64,000 bases of DNA from Calycina herbarum (GCA_001414485.1 LLEY01000018.1:124001-188000); one strand, 5' to 3'; shown: positions 10,161-21,261, counted from the first letter of the stretch. The notes: generated by a model not told the origin, from the letters alone. A program made the numbers and translations.

Positions 10161-12464
10161 CTAATCAACCTTTCCACCCCCATTTACACCACCCAATAAA
10201 CCCTCCTTCTCATCAAGTCTGAAGAAGCCTCCGCGCTGTCTGCGCATCCGCCCGCGTCCCCATACCATTACACCTAACGCGATACCAGCTATTACTCCTA
10301 GTGATAGGAAGGGATGTCCCGAGATAGCACCTCGGATATCGAAAAAGAACTTTTCAATACTGGAAACTGTCGTCTTGGGCTTGATTTTGGGTGGTGATTG
10401 GTTCACTTTACCGATGGTCTCAAGAATCGAGGTTCTTGAGGCCATGATGAAGTTGCCGCTAATAGTTGTATCCCAGTATCGTCGTTGCTGTAATCATTAG
10501 TACTCGCTCAAAGTTGGGGCAAGGAATCAAAAACTTACATCCTCATCATTAATAATGACCTTCTCGCCATCTTTTGAGACCTCAATTCCGTAAGTTGATC
10601 GAACCCATCTCTCCCAGAATACGCCGTCAACCCATGCAAATCCAACTTCTTTCAACTCCGACTTGTCCATATTAATGCGGATACTCTTTGCAGCTCTCAA
10701 TGCACGTTGATCATTACGGTCTTCTGCCTCTTCAATTCTCAACTGCTTGGCATCTCTCAATTCTTGTCGTTCACGTTGGAAGGTTGAAGTTGTCTTGTCC
10801 ATCCATTCCAAAGCTGCACTCTTGATTTCTTTCTTGGCCATAGCAAATTCTTCGGGTCTTTCGCGAGTCAAGATACCCAAAACGACCAACTTCCCATCCA
10901 TGATTTCTCTGGAGTTGGAAGAAGTGAGCTCCGGAACAATTGGCAACCATACGGACTGCATCCAATGAAGGACTTGTCGGAAGTCGCGCATATCTTGTGG
11001 TGCCAAGGCAGTATAATATGTTGGACGACCGTCTCTTGAAACCAATAGTCTAGGCCAGGTAGTGATCTTGAATCGTTCTGCTAGCTTGGCACTATTGGTC
11101 TTCACAATCTTTGCGTGTCCAATCAAGCTCAAAGTTAAGCGCTCGAGAGCTGCAAAATCTTCGCTTGTGGTCGCGTGATCGTAGAAGTAGACAAAAATGA
11201 CCTCTTCCTTTTCTTCCAATTCCACAAACTCAGCTGCATCGACGTCCTTCACTCCATCACCGATATCAATGGCTTTGTTGGCGTATGTCACGAAATCACC
11301 GAGACCCCTCAGGCCATCGTATTCAACACGCTCGCCTCCTCGGAAGAACAAAATGGTAGGATATCCTCGTAGATGAGCATCCTTGCACAATCTTGACTCG
11401 ACATCACAGTTCACTTCTCCAACGTTTAGTTTGCCCTTCATTTCCTTTGCGAGTTGGATCCAGTTGGGAGCCATGGCTTGACAATGGCCACACCAAGGAG
11501 CGTAGAATTTAATGAACCAAGGTTCCTGGGTCATTGTGACCGAGTTTTGGAAACTTTCTGCGGTGAAAGAAATGGATTTGCCCAAGGGATTTGGGGTTGA
11601 ATGGGGCTTGCTGGGCTTCTTCGGCTTTCCTCCGTTCTTGACGGGTGTAACAGGTGTGGCTTTTAATGCAGCTTTGGTCTTCGATTCCGGAAGTTCTGAG
11701 CTAACCGAGGGAGACAATTCGGTATCCTTGGGCGCTGATTCTGCAACCCCGGTAGGCACTGGAGGTGCAGCAGCAGGGGCTTGGTAATCTTTGGAACTGC
11801 TGTCGCCTGGTGCTGGCAACTCAGGGCCCCCAATAGGTCTGGAACCAGGTCGAATCGATTCTAGCACTTCCTCAATGAAGTCGCTAATGTTCTTCATCTT
11901 CTTTGCTCCCGTAAATCTCTTGAGTTCTTCTCCATCTTTGTATAGAATAAACGTGGGGAAGGCTCCGATACCGTGTGCCGTACAAGTTGATCCAAATGCA
12001 ATGCAGTCCAAGGAACCGAACTTAAATTTATAATAGGCGGTGAAAGTATTCATAGAAGTCGTGGCGCTATCTGCGGGACCAGACGGGACGACTTTCGAAG
12101 TGTAGTAATATTCGTGTAATGTTTGCCATGTAGGCGCAATCTCGAGACAATGAGGACAGTATGGTCTGGAAGAGGCAAGTCAGAATGGATTCAACCACTG
12201 GGTATATATGCTGGCGCGGAGAGAGACTGACGAGTAATGCTTCACAAACCAATATCCTTTCTCTACTGTCGCATTAAACTTCTCCCCGTCTATTTCGGGG
12301 AGAGGGGGCACTGAGATCCCATTGAATATCGTAGGCTCCGGGCCCTCTACAACATCGTCTGAATTGTCTCCTGACACATCTGAGCCCAGTGTAGCCTCCG
12401 ACGACTCTCCGCTAACTATCGACGCGCAGATGGCGAAAAGGAGAGGGAGGGAAAGTAAACGCAT
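10161..12464 (-). CDS. Membrane-anchored protein disulfide isomerase, two thioredoxin domains
   Basis: Three exons (12464-12232, 12165-10539, 10487-10161) with GT-AG introns of 66 and 51 bp and closing phases give 728 residues. Residues 1-19 are a signal peptide. The first thioredoxin domain (about 50-170) has the unusual active site CPHC at 81-84, which only appears after splicing. A Pro/Ala/Lys-rich linker follows. The second domain (about 270-390) has the classical APWCGHC site (Cys 303 and 306) and the cis-proline region RGYPTILFF. Further regions resemble redox-inactive thioredoxin folds (390-510), then comes a charged helix (about 525-590). A membrane segment lies at about 679-696, followed by Arg-rich then acidic residues. 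No HDEL-type retrieval signal ends the protein. It should oxidise or isomerise disulfides of secretory proteins in the ER lumen while anchored in the membrane, as TMX-type enzymes do. Confidence 0.9.
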
Positions 12465-13180
12465 TTTGATGGATGTTCGTTCTCCTGAGGCGAGTGGTGC
12501 GCAAGGCCGGCGGAACCGCCTTCGAAACTGGGGGACTGCAGTCGTAGACGCTCAGAATTGGCAGGAAGGTTCACTGCCCAATTATTAAAATGCAATCAAT
12601 ACGGCTTCAAACCCCCTCCTAGTCGACAGTAACGAGCGAATTGGTGATACAGTTGGTGGGTTTTGGTGGTTTGTCTTGATCTGGTCCAAGAATCCTCCGG
12701 CCTTATTGGTCTTTAGATGGAGCTAAGCCTATTAGGACTGCCGCCAGACCGCTGCCTCCTCTTACCTCAAGAGCGGCAGTTGAGAGCTCTTGGTCTAACT
12801 TTCTTACCAAGGTAAATAAAATACTCCGATATTCTAGGGGGATATTTTGAAAGATTTAAGTAGACAACTTAAGTAGACAACTTGAGTAGTTCAACTTTTT
12901 AATTTTTAATTTGTCCCCGAAAGTTCAGACATCGAGATGACCTAAGGTTAATGACCGCCGCTTTTATTTTCCACACCCCCAGCCTCCTCCTCCTCAATTC
13001 ACTCTCAGTTCACTCCCAAACCTGACAACACTTCGTACTTCACTCAAAACAAACCTCAGAGACAAATTGTCGCGCATTGCGAATACTTAAACCTCGGGTT
13101 TTCTTCATCAGACAATCTTTGAAGAAATTCATGAACCGCCGATAAACAACTCGATCCACGGCCACGCTATTTTTAGAACC
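12465..13180. other. Divergent intergenic region (PDI and TDP1 promoters)
   Basis: Seven hundred bases separate the two divergent starts. A short tandem word (TTAAGTAGACAACT, twice, near 12858-12885) sits in an AT-rich stretch. CT-rich sequence at 12960-13020 upstream of TDP1 is typical of fungal promoters. I see no gene. Confidence 0.5.
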
Positions 13181-15282
13181 ATGGACGAATTACCTCGAAA
13201 GAGACGCAAACTTGGTGATGATGATGACAACAATACTAATCGAGCAAGCTCACACAAGACCTTGAACAGTTCTGTTTCCCCGCCTCCAACACGATGGATT
13301 CGAGAGACGCCTCCTCCAAAATTGGTTCCTTCCCCATTCCAGCTCACGTGGATCCGAGATCTCCCAGAAAGCTCAAATGTCGATGCTGTATCTTTGAAGG
13401 ATATACTCGGCGATCCGCTCATCGCTGAGTGTTGGGAATTCAACTATCTCCATGATCTTGATTACCTTATGGATGCTTTCGACTCCGATGTGAGAGATCT
13501 TGTCAAAGTCCATGTTGTTCACGGGTTTTGGAAAAGTGAGGATAGTTCACGCCAGAACTTGATTGTAGGTGCTTACTTGTTGTTGTGTATTTATGCTTCA
13601 CTTTAATGATGATCATGTTGGCCTTTGCTAACATATTCTCGCAGCAACAAGCCACCAAGTATCCCAATATCACTCTTCATACCGCTTTCATGCCAGAGAT
13701 GTTCGGAACGCATCACTCAAAGGTAGGCTACAATTCATTCCCCGAGCCACTTCACATGTGGATCGAGATTTCAATATCAAAGGGACCGCTTTCCAAACGG
13801 AACGTCTCACCGGATAGACAAGTGCTATGCAGGTATTCCTAAAAACGCAAGCCATTGCTTAGCTTACATCCGTTCATCCACTCTTCATCGAGGGAGATCA
13901 ATAATTACTTCTCGACTCTTCTGTTTTCACTCTCTCACCCAGAAATATCTCCACTATCACAACTCCCTCCCTTTCTACGCCATTCTCTCTAGCAAAAAGG
14001 GATACATGATTCTGGGGAGTTCCAGACTATTACATGTTTGCCCTTAGGCTTGGCTGATTTTTTGTTTTCAAGATGCTCATTGTTGTACGCCATGATGATA
14101 CAGCTCAAGTCATTATTCATACTGCAAATATGATTGCCTTCGATTGGACAAATATGACTCAAGCTGTTTGGAGATCTCCTCTGTTGCCAAAGCTGTCCAG
14201 CAACGCATCGACAGAGAACGCATCAGAAGAGATGGGGAGTGGTGGAAAATTCAAAATTGACCTGTTGAACTACCTGAAAGCTTACGACACCAAACGAGTA
14301 ATATGCAAGCCTCTCATTGAAGAGCTCTCTAGGTACGACTTCTCCGCTATCCGTGCAGCGTTGGTGGCCAGTGTCCCTGTCAGACAATCTCTCCTGGACG
14401 ACTCGAAGACCTCCTGGGGATGGGTTGGATTGAAGAATGCATTGAACGCAGTGCCAGTCGAGGGAAATGAGCCTGAGATTGTCGTACAGATATCTTCGAT
14501 AGCAACGCTTGGCCCAAATGACAAGTGGCTTGACAAGACTTTATTCAAAGCGCTCAACACCTCGAAGAATCAACCACGCCCAAAATCAACCTTTCGAATC
14601 GTCTTTCCTACCGCAGAGGAGGTTCGGAAGAGCTTGAACGGATACCAATCTGGAGGCGCGATCCATACCAAAATTCAGTCTGCTCAACAAGCGAAACAAT
14701 TGTTATACTTGAGGCCGCTTTTCTCTCACTGGGCTGGTGACACTTCTGAAGGCGGGGCAGGTAAATATGTTCCTTTTTCCCACCGCTATGGGCTCCGAGC
14801 TAACGACTTAAAGCTTCTTCGGTGTGTACTTCAGACGCTGGGCGCAAACGAGCTGCCCCACACATAAAAACATATGTCAGATTCGCAGATACTTCTCGAT
14901 CATCGATTGACTGGATGCTCGTCACGTCAGCGAACTTGTCAAAACAAGCATGGGGAGAAACAAACGCTGCGGGGGAGGTTCGAATATGCAGTTACGAGAT
15001 TGGAGTTATGGTGTGGCCTGAGCTATACGGAAAAAATGCGACAATGATACCAACATTCAAAAAGGATTCTCCGCCAGCAGATTTGAAGACGGAAAAGAAG
15101 GTTTTGGTTGGAGCTAGAATGCCGTATGATTTCCCCCTGGTTCCTTATGGGAAAAAAGAAGTTCCTTGGGTTGCAACCGCCTCATATACAGAACCGGATG
15201 TAGGTTATCCCTCGTTTTTTCCTGGGTTTTCAAAGCTAATACAGGATTGCAGTGGAAGGGCGAGACCTGGAACGTAGGTTAG
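13181..15282 (+). CDS. TDP1: Tyrosyl-DNA phosphodiesterase 1
   Basis: Five exons: 13181-13564, 13645-13722, 14073-14760, 14835-15199 and 15253-15282. They give 514 residues with all phases closing. The enzyme removes stalled topoisomerase I and other 3' adducts from DNA ends. Both catalytic HxK motifs of the phospholipase D superfamily are present: GTHHSK (His152, Lys154) followed across an intron by MLIVVRHDDTAQVIIHTAN, and PHIKTY (His393, Lys395) followed by LVTSANLSKQAWG. The N-terminus (KRRK) is basic and may serve nuclear import. The second intron is 350 bp, far longer than the others (53 to 80 bp), and falls directly after the catalytic lysine. The last exon is only 30 bp and supplies the conserved WKGETW end. 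The 3' end converges on the acyl-CoA-binding gene. Confidence 0.9.
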
Positions 15283-15666
15283 ATGGCCTCGGTACACAAG
15301 GGCTAGCTTCGATTTACCATGTAAGAGAGACGGGCTTTCCTCTCTCTAGGGGGGTTCTTGCAGACCAACATGGAGGTAGCTAATTTGCAAAATCTCAATG
15401 GTTCACATAAACATCACAAGGAAAATGAAGAACAGCCAATCCCATGAACTAGCAAAATCAATTATGCCATCAAGAAAGTAGAGTTGTAGGTAAATGTATC
15501 CCCACCAAACCTAATCCCCACGGAAACCACCATCGCCATTCATGTATGATCAATATCTACCATCCATCCCCGCAACATGTGTATGCCAGTATGTGAAATT
15601 TCTATGATGTGAGGAATCTTGCGCCCATTTCCATCAGATCTGAGTTCCATGTACATCCCTCATTGC
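15283..15666. other. Convergent 3' intergenic region
   Basis: The 3' regions of TDP1 (+) and the acyl-CoA-binding gene (-) meet here. There is no gene and no clear hairpin. Confidence 0.5.
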
Positions 15667-16169
15667 TTATGCACCAGCACCAACAGCCTCTGGAGCCTTA
15701 TTCGCATCGTAACCGTATTTCTCCTTCATTGATTCAACGAGGTCGACGTAACGCTTCTTGGCGGTCTCGGCGTCGATTCCCTCGTCTACGATTGTTTGCC
15801 AGGCCTTCTTCTTTGCCTTTCCCTGTTTTTGGTTGTGTTAGACTTGAATCTTGTTTGTGTGGACGGCGGAGGGGGGAGGGTTGGAGTTCTGGGGAAGGAG
15901 AACGAACCTTGAGGTCGAACATTCCTGGGGCCTCAGCCTTGGAGATGTCTTCTCCGTTTGCTACTTTGAATAATCCTGTTGTTCTTCGTTAGCTTGCTAC
16001 CAAATTGATCTGTCTGCGGGGTATACGGGGGTAATATGGAATCGATGAGGGTTTGAGAGGGGTAGGAGGGAGGTGAGGAAGAGGTACCGTAGAGGGAGAG
16101 GAGATCATCGTTGCTGGGCTTGGAAGTAAGCTTCTTGGAGTCTGCGACGGCGGTGTCGAAGGCGGACAT
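15667..16169 (-). CDS. ACB1: Acyl-CoA-binding protein
   Basis: Three exons (16169-16088, 15975-15908, 15822-15667) give 101 residues, the usual size for this family. The four-helix fold is recognisable: MSAFDTAVADSKKL, the LLSLYGLFKVANGED helix 2 region, the PGMFDLKGKAKKKAW signature across the second intron (residues about 44-58), and the final KRYVDLVESMKEKYGY helix. The conserved tyrosine and lysine residues that contact the CoA head group are present. The protein binds and carries long-chain acyl-CoA in the cytosol for lipid synthesis and membrane supply. Introns of 112 and 85 bp have canonical ends. Confidence 0.93.
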
Positions 16170-16229
16170 GGTTGCGGTTGATCGTTGATCGAGGAGGGGT
16201 TATGTGTTTATGGTAGAGGGGTTCGGTTT

Positions 16230-16313
16230 CTGCGGGGAGGCGCGAAGTTAGATTTTGGGTTTTGGTTGTGAGTCTGGCTTTGGGGGGTCGAGGGAATGGG
16301 GGAGGAAACGTAC
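16230..16313 (-). other. Probable 5' UTR intron of the acyl-CoA-binding gene
   Basis: On the minus strand AACAAG|GTACGTTTCC (donor at 16313) and CTCCCCGCAG|AAACC (acceptor at 16230) bound an 84-bp intron that ends 60 bases before the ATG. It has a strong donor and a pyrimidine-rich acceptor. It does not affect the protein. Confidence 0.6.
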
Positions 16314-17489
16314 CTTGTTGGGTTGTTGGTGATGTGGTGAGGGTTGAAGGTTGAGAATTGGTGGGGAAGAGTTGGTGATCTGGTGAGGGGTATCGTCATC
16401 GCATGACGGGATTCAAGACCGAGGCCACCATCACATGGAACTATCTCTTACTATTTGTACTTCTATCCCTTTTATTCACTTTTTCGCAGTGCTTTATGTT
16501 GTTTTGATTTTCAATCTGGCTTCATCGCAATTGTTCACCTCCTAATGACCCCGCAACATGGACCTGCAGCCCGAAAAATGCCGTGGCTGGTTTTACAGTG
16601 CTCACAGCACAGCAAACCCTTTTTCCGATTCTCTTTTCAGCGGAACGAAATCTCAAGCATGAAATCTCCTCAATCTCGTGTCATCGAGAACCCCCCCGTC
16701 CCTCCCCCCAAAGCCTCTTCCTGAGGAGACCCGCCTTTTGATTCTAGTGTCTTGTTATATTTGTCGATTACTCCCAAGGCTGACCTTTGGGCGACGTTTA
16801 TTTCGCGCTCTCAAGTTATTTGTCTTTTCTATGTTTTTCCGAATGGTTCAAATTTTGTGGAAGAGTTGTTGACTTTGTATAGTGTGTATCAAAACTAAGT
16901 GTTATTGCAACATCTTCAAGAAGGAAGTTCAGATACCTAACATGTTGGAACTGAGGACCTCAGTGAGGTCTTCAACTGCGCTCTCGGCATCACTACTCAA
17001 CTTTCTCTTTATAAACTTTCTCGCGCTTGCTGGTATCGATGATCGTTCTATTACTACCCTCTGTGCTATACACGAGCTATTCCAAGGTTCCCTTTGAAAA
17101 ATTTCTGGTTCCTCATCCCACCTAGCCTTGCCTCTCTGGTAGAAGTATCTCTTGTCCAATAAGATGGATATTATTTTCCACCACAAGGTCTCCATTTTAA
17201 ATCACGTTTTGGTCACAGGATATAGCTCCTTCGAGGCCCCCTGGTGGACTATCTATGGGATTCTGGAAGAATTTCCTTATGGCGCAATGGGTGTATAATA
17301 ATTCCGGGTTTTGTGTGGAACGATGCCTAACGTTACTAGTATTTGCACAGCCTCGTTTGTTTTCAGCTCCGACATAAGGCTCTCAACCTCATCCCATTTC
17401 ATATTCAAATCAGGAACTGTCAAACTCAATGATAATAACCAGTTTCCTATCGATCACACCATTTTGGATTTACCTGTCCAGTTATCAAC
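16314..17489. other. Intergenic region upstream of the ubiquitin-like gene
   Basis: This region separates the divergent acyl-CoA-binding and ubiquitin-like genes. Short frames exist (for example 88 codons with an ATG on the minus strand, 17195-16929), but none shows a known motif or supported splicing. C-rich runs occur at 16688-16708. Confidence 0.45.
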
Positions 17490-20400
17490 ATGAAGATATA
17501 TATAAAAACACGTGAGTACACTTCATTAGAACCCTGTTGGCGGGCAATGAAAGCAACAGTATCTAGCTCCCGTTATTCCAACTGTCAAGGGCAGTTCACA
17601 TAAGTGACCGAAACACTTGGAACACTTTTAAATATTAACCCAGATCGTTTGAAACAATGCTTCCAATTGTCCCAAATTATCTAGCTTATTGTTGCAGTGT
17701 CTCGGGTGTTGAAACAGCGAGAAGAGAGTCGGTACCTGTTTACTGCCGCTCCTTATTTCCTACCAGGAGAAGCCTTCAATTATCATATATTTGCTTACAA
17801 GAGAATTAGTTACTGGCAGAAGTATCGAGATCGATTGCGAACACCATGATACTGTTCGTAGCGTCATGGAAAATTTTCGAGATCGTGAAGGCATTCCTGT
17901 TGAACAACAACGAATGTTATACACAGGGAAGCTGATGGAAGAAGAAAGAACCTTGAGTGTCTACTCGATTTATGAAGGAGCAACCATACATTTACTATTG
18001 CGGCTGCCAACGGACAATGAGAATGAGCCTGCGGAGGAGCGATTTCAAGAGAGGATTGACCAGACTAGACGTAAGTGATCCGTTTATTACCTTGTCGCTC
18101 GCCTTTCTTGTTCTTCTAGTTAGTCTAGAACAATTAGGTGAAATTGTCCGAGAAGGTTTAGGATAACTAGAAAGTCAATCTCTCCATTATCCTAAACATT
18201 TTGGAACAATGTTTTCAATTGTCCCGGGCCTTTTCGTGTAACCCCTTTTTTACGCGTAATACTCACTTCTCTTACCGAAGAAATACCTCCAGTAAGGGAG
18301 TCTGGAAACGATGACCGGGAAATCCACCTCGCTTACGATCAGGGGTTCGACGACGACGACTACTTGATTGATCCAGCAACTTACTACGATAAACTGGACA
18401 GCTTAGAAAAGGTAGTGGTAGAAAGCTCCGAATACCACCATTCGAATGGAAATTATCAGCCCACAATAAGCCATATTGAGCGAGATGCCTTATTTTCCAG
18501 TCTTCATTGCGATGCGGCTGTTTCAAAGTGTCTCTATAAAATTACCCCTTTTTCGAGCATACTTTCGGTTCGCTCCGGGGAAGCCAGCCAGAGCACAATA
18601 TGCGCTGCATTGAGTCTCGGGAAAAGCTACCTGATCCTGTCCCGCATCCTCGACGCGATGGAAACCCTTACTCAACGGGAATTTTGCAACGATTCCTTCA
18701 CGGTATTGATTAAGCGAGCCACTAACAGGGGAGCCGTCGCGGAATTGGTTCAAGTCGAACGAGACGTGATCGTAAACTTCCATGAAGGAGTTGCAACCAC
18801 GATCAAGAAGATCCTAAAACCCGGACGGCCTTTGTCAGACAGTGTTACTACCACGACAATATTGGACGTCCTCTTACCAGCATGCGATGGATTCATGGAA
18901 GTTCTCGGAATCACATTTGGAGATCAACTCTCCCCGCACCATATTCTCTTCCTCTGCCGGGTTCTGGCATTGATTCTTGACATCGGTCTCGTTTCATACA
19001 TGGGCTCTCACGGCTCACGTTTTGACATGTATGCAATCTTCCCCTCTGTTACTCCTTTGAACCCCTGATTTTAGCGGTTGGGATCAGGTTTTATCCTCTC
19101 ACGGCAGTAAATATCTGCCAAGTTCGTACTGCCTATCTAGTTCGTTGTTCTAACTATCTGGGGTAATTCAAAGTAATTATCCAAGATGCTTGGAACAACT
19201 TGGAATATTAACTCAGGCATTTAAAACAATCAAGTTTTTGGAGGAATCAAAGTTGAGCGTTTTGTCCACCGCAAGAGCCTTAAACGTATGCTAATCTGTT
19301 GCAGTGAATATTTAGGGGTCGACAAATCGGAAATTGTTGTTGCATCTGATACTCATAGCAAAATCGGGTTTGTGTTTTCACTTCAGAAGCTGGCTTGTCT
19401 AGATCAGTTTCTGAATTGCCATCAAGCTTGGACATTTCAACCACTACTAAAGCTTCCTAACGACTCCAAAACACCACCTCTTTCGATTCTAACATCGATT
19501 GAAGCTTTTGCAGAAACTTGGGGGCCGGTATGGGAGGTTTCTGCAAGCGAAGATTTCCCTAACCATATCCGGCAATTAAATGTCTCCACGGGTCTGATCT
19601 GTCGAGCACAAACTAGCACCGAGTGTGCAGTCGAAAATGCGATTGCATGTCATTGGTTCAACTCGTCGGGTCTAATCCCTCTACCCGCTGAGCAGGAAAT
19701 TGACAGTACTCTCATCAGGAAGAACCAAAAGCTACTCATTGGCGGAATTTCAGACTCGTCTCTGAAGACCAACAGGGCGTGTTCTTACAAACTCGATGAC
19801 CTAGAAAGAGACTACGGACTTCACATGTCGCCTCTTGGTACCTCCGCTTCGAGCTGGGCTTATGATGAGCGACAAGTAGGATTCTCAGCATCCCAATATA
19901 TTGGAATCACTGTGTTGGGAACTCAGAAAAAGTTACCTCGTGTTACGCAGAAACAGGCCATCTGGAACAAATGGACAAACCAACCGACACGAGCGAATCC
20001 ACGGGTTCTCAACTCCTACCTTGGAGTTGAGATCAGTAATTGTACTGGGAATGCAAGACGAGTCAAACTACGACATCTCTTCACCATGAAACCTATTCGA
20101 GCTTTGATAAGGAAACAGTTCCCAGACTGGACAACATCCACTGAGCATGGATTAAATCTACAATCTTCGTTCATAAGCGATGATGACTTAGCCATTGAGG
20201 AAGTTTGGATAAAGCAATACAAGTCCCGGGAGAAGATTGCCGAATTGATCTGCTTTGTCCTAGAACTACTAGAAAAAACGGGGACATCAGCCGGTAAATT
20301 TAACGCCGCGTTCTTGAACCAGAATCGGGAACTATCAATGCCAGTTGAACCTCGCTTAAACAGCTGGACTGAGTTTCTGGAAGACTCCCACCTAACAGCT

Positions 20401-20919
20401 GTCTATGCCTTAGTCAATCAGACTTGCCTCGATAGCGGAGAACTCGGTCATTTCGTTACTACTTGCAACTCTGTCTCAAAGCCCTCTGGTTTCACGGTAT
20501 TCGAGACGCAAATCGCCATTCCCCATGCTGATAATATAAAAGACAAGATTTGGCTCAATCAAAGAGGCTTCTTGCAACGATCAAAAAAGGCAGAGGGTGC
20601 CCAAATTCTCACATGGGAGCCAGGAAGAGCTCGAGAAATTGGGGGAAAGATTGGGAAATTTCTGGGAACTAGAAATACCCCCACTTTAAGTCGTGAGGTT
20701 CAAGATGAAAATGAGCTTGGTGGTCAACATATCCCTGTTCTTGTCAAATCAACCGTTCCTAGTCATGGGGGACTTCCAACAAGACGAACGATAGAACGGA
20801 GTTTTATAGAGCAGAAGGTCGAGCCACTGGGGAATTCGCTTCCGATTAGCGCGAGAGTTGCTGAATCCCTGCCATTTCAATATGTCCAGCAACAGGGGAC
20901 TGGACCACCTGCGAGATGA
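17490..20919 (+). CDS. Ubiquitin-like domain protein with a large fungal-specific region
   Basis: Four exons: 17490-17511, 17804-18070, 18281-19028 and 19305-20919. The phases close at 883 residues. The first exon is only 22 bases and supplies MKIYIKT, the ubiquitin-type first strand. The domain continues to residue 75 with DREGIPVEQQRMLYTGK and TIHLLLRL. It lacks a terminal Gly-Gly, so it is an integral UBL and not a processed modifier. The remainder belongs to an uncharacterised fungal type with hallmarks GSHGSRFD (spliced across intron 3), LQKLACLDQFL, FAETWGPVWEV, LNVSTGLICR, FSASQYIGITVLGTQKK and GVEISNCTGNARRVKL. No enzyme motif or membrane segment is evident. The acceptor at 17803 is weak, so the first junction is the least certain; an alternative acceptor at 17766 would break the ubiquitin start. 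The 3' end lies within about 100 bases of the RIP-degraded repeat block. Confidence 0.75.
17560..17680 (+). repeat. Shared blocks in intron 1 of the ubiquitin-like gene
   Basis: Intron 1 (17512-17803, 292 bp) holds TATCTAGCTCCCGTTATTCC (17560), CTTGGAACACTTTTAAATAT (17616), and AAACAATGCTTCCAATTGTC (from 17652). The first two recur in intron 3, the last in intron 2. Confidence 0.65.
18113..18230 (+). repeat. Shared blocks in intron 2 of the ubiquitin-like gene
   Basis: Intron 2 (18071-18280, 210 bp) holds AGAACAATTAGGTGAAATTG (from 18127) and GGAACAATGTTTTCAATTGT (from 18202), each an imperfect hairpin closed by ACAAT and ATTGT. The second matches the end of the intron 1 block. Confidence 0.65.
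19133..19238 (+). repeat. Shared blocks in intron 3 of the ubiquitin-like gene
   Basis: Intron 3 (19029-19304, 276 bp) holds TATCTAGTTCGTTGTTCTAA (19134) and CTTGGAACAACTTGGAATAT (19189) followed by TAACTCAGGCATTTAAAACA, in the same order and spacing class as in intron 1. Confidence 0.65.
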
Positions 20920-20990
20920 TTTCGGTAATTGCTCAACAGAACTCGGGAAATCAATTCCATTAATTTAAAAAGCTAGAACAATTGAGTTTA
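20920..20990. other. Transition into the AT-rich repeat block
   Basis: Within about 80 bases of the stop codon the sequence changes from balanced composition to TpA-dominated sequence that persists to the window end. GCTAGAACAATTGAG near 20971 resembles the intron blocks of the gene just upstream. Confidence 0.5.
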
Positions 20991-21213
20991 TATTAGTATA
21001 ACTTGGTAGTCATTAGCGTGATATAAAAAGAGTCTATTATCTCTTATTCTATTCTATCTATTCTATAAGCTTAATAGCTAGCTTTTTAGTATTAATTAAC
21101 TTTTATAAAATAGTATAGTAATTCTTTTTAGTTATAGTATCTATAGAATTACTTTTACTATTAATCTACTTAATCTTATTAATCTCGCTTAACTTATATA
21201 TCTTTTATAAGTA
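20990..21213 (-). mobile_element. Ty1/Copia pol C-terminal fragment (left part)
   Basis: Read on the minus strand, the segment next to the Fot1-like element continues a Copia RNase H: remnants of a WI-x-SxSNPADAMTK-type end are visible as SNSIDTITK, followed by LINTKKLAIKL. Stops are frequent and nearly all differences are of the C-to-T or G-to-A kind. It joins the fragment at 61991-62210 when the inserted element is removed. No LTR could be delimited on its left side. Confidence 0.6.
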
Positions 21214-21261
21214 ACGTGTTTCACAAGCGAGTCGCTTATATAAGCGAGTCGTCTACTTTTT
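21214..21261 (+). repeat. Left terminal inverted repeat of Fot1-like element 1
   Basis: Starts ACGTGTTTCACAAGCGAGTC directly after the TA at 21212-21213. It differs from the right copy by a few C/T changes. Confidence 0.8.

Noticed and set aside
16929..17195. 88-codon ATG frame on the minus strand
   Set aside because: It has a reasonable start but no known motif, no supported splicing and no neighbour context; left as intergenic.
17791..18078. Open frame starting at 17791 as a stand-alone ubiquitin-like protein
   Set aside because: Its first codon is TTG, and splicing the 22-base ATG exon at 17490-17511 supplies the proper first strand. It is exon 2 of the larger gene.
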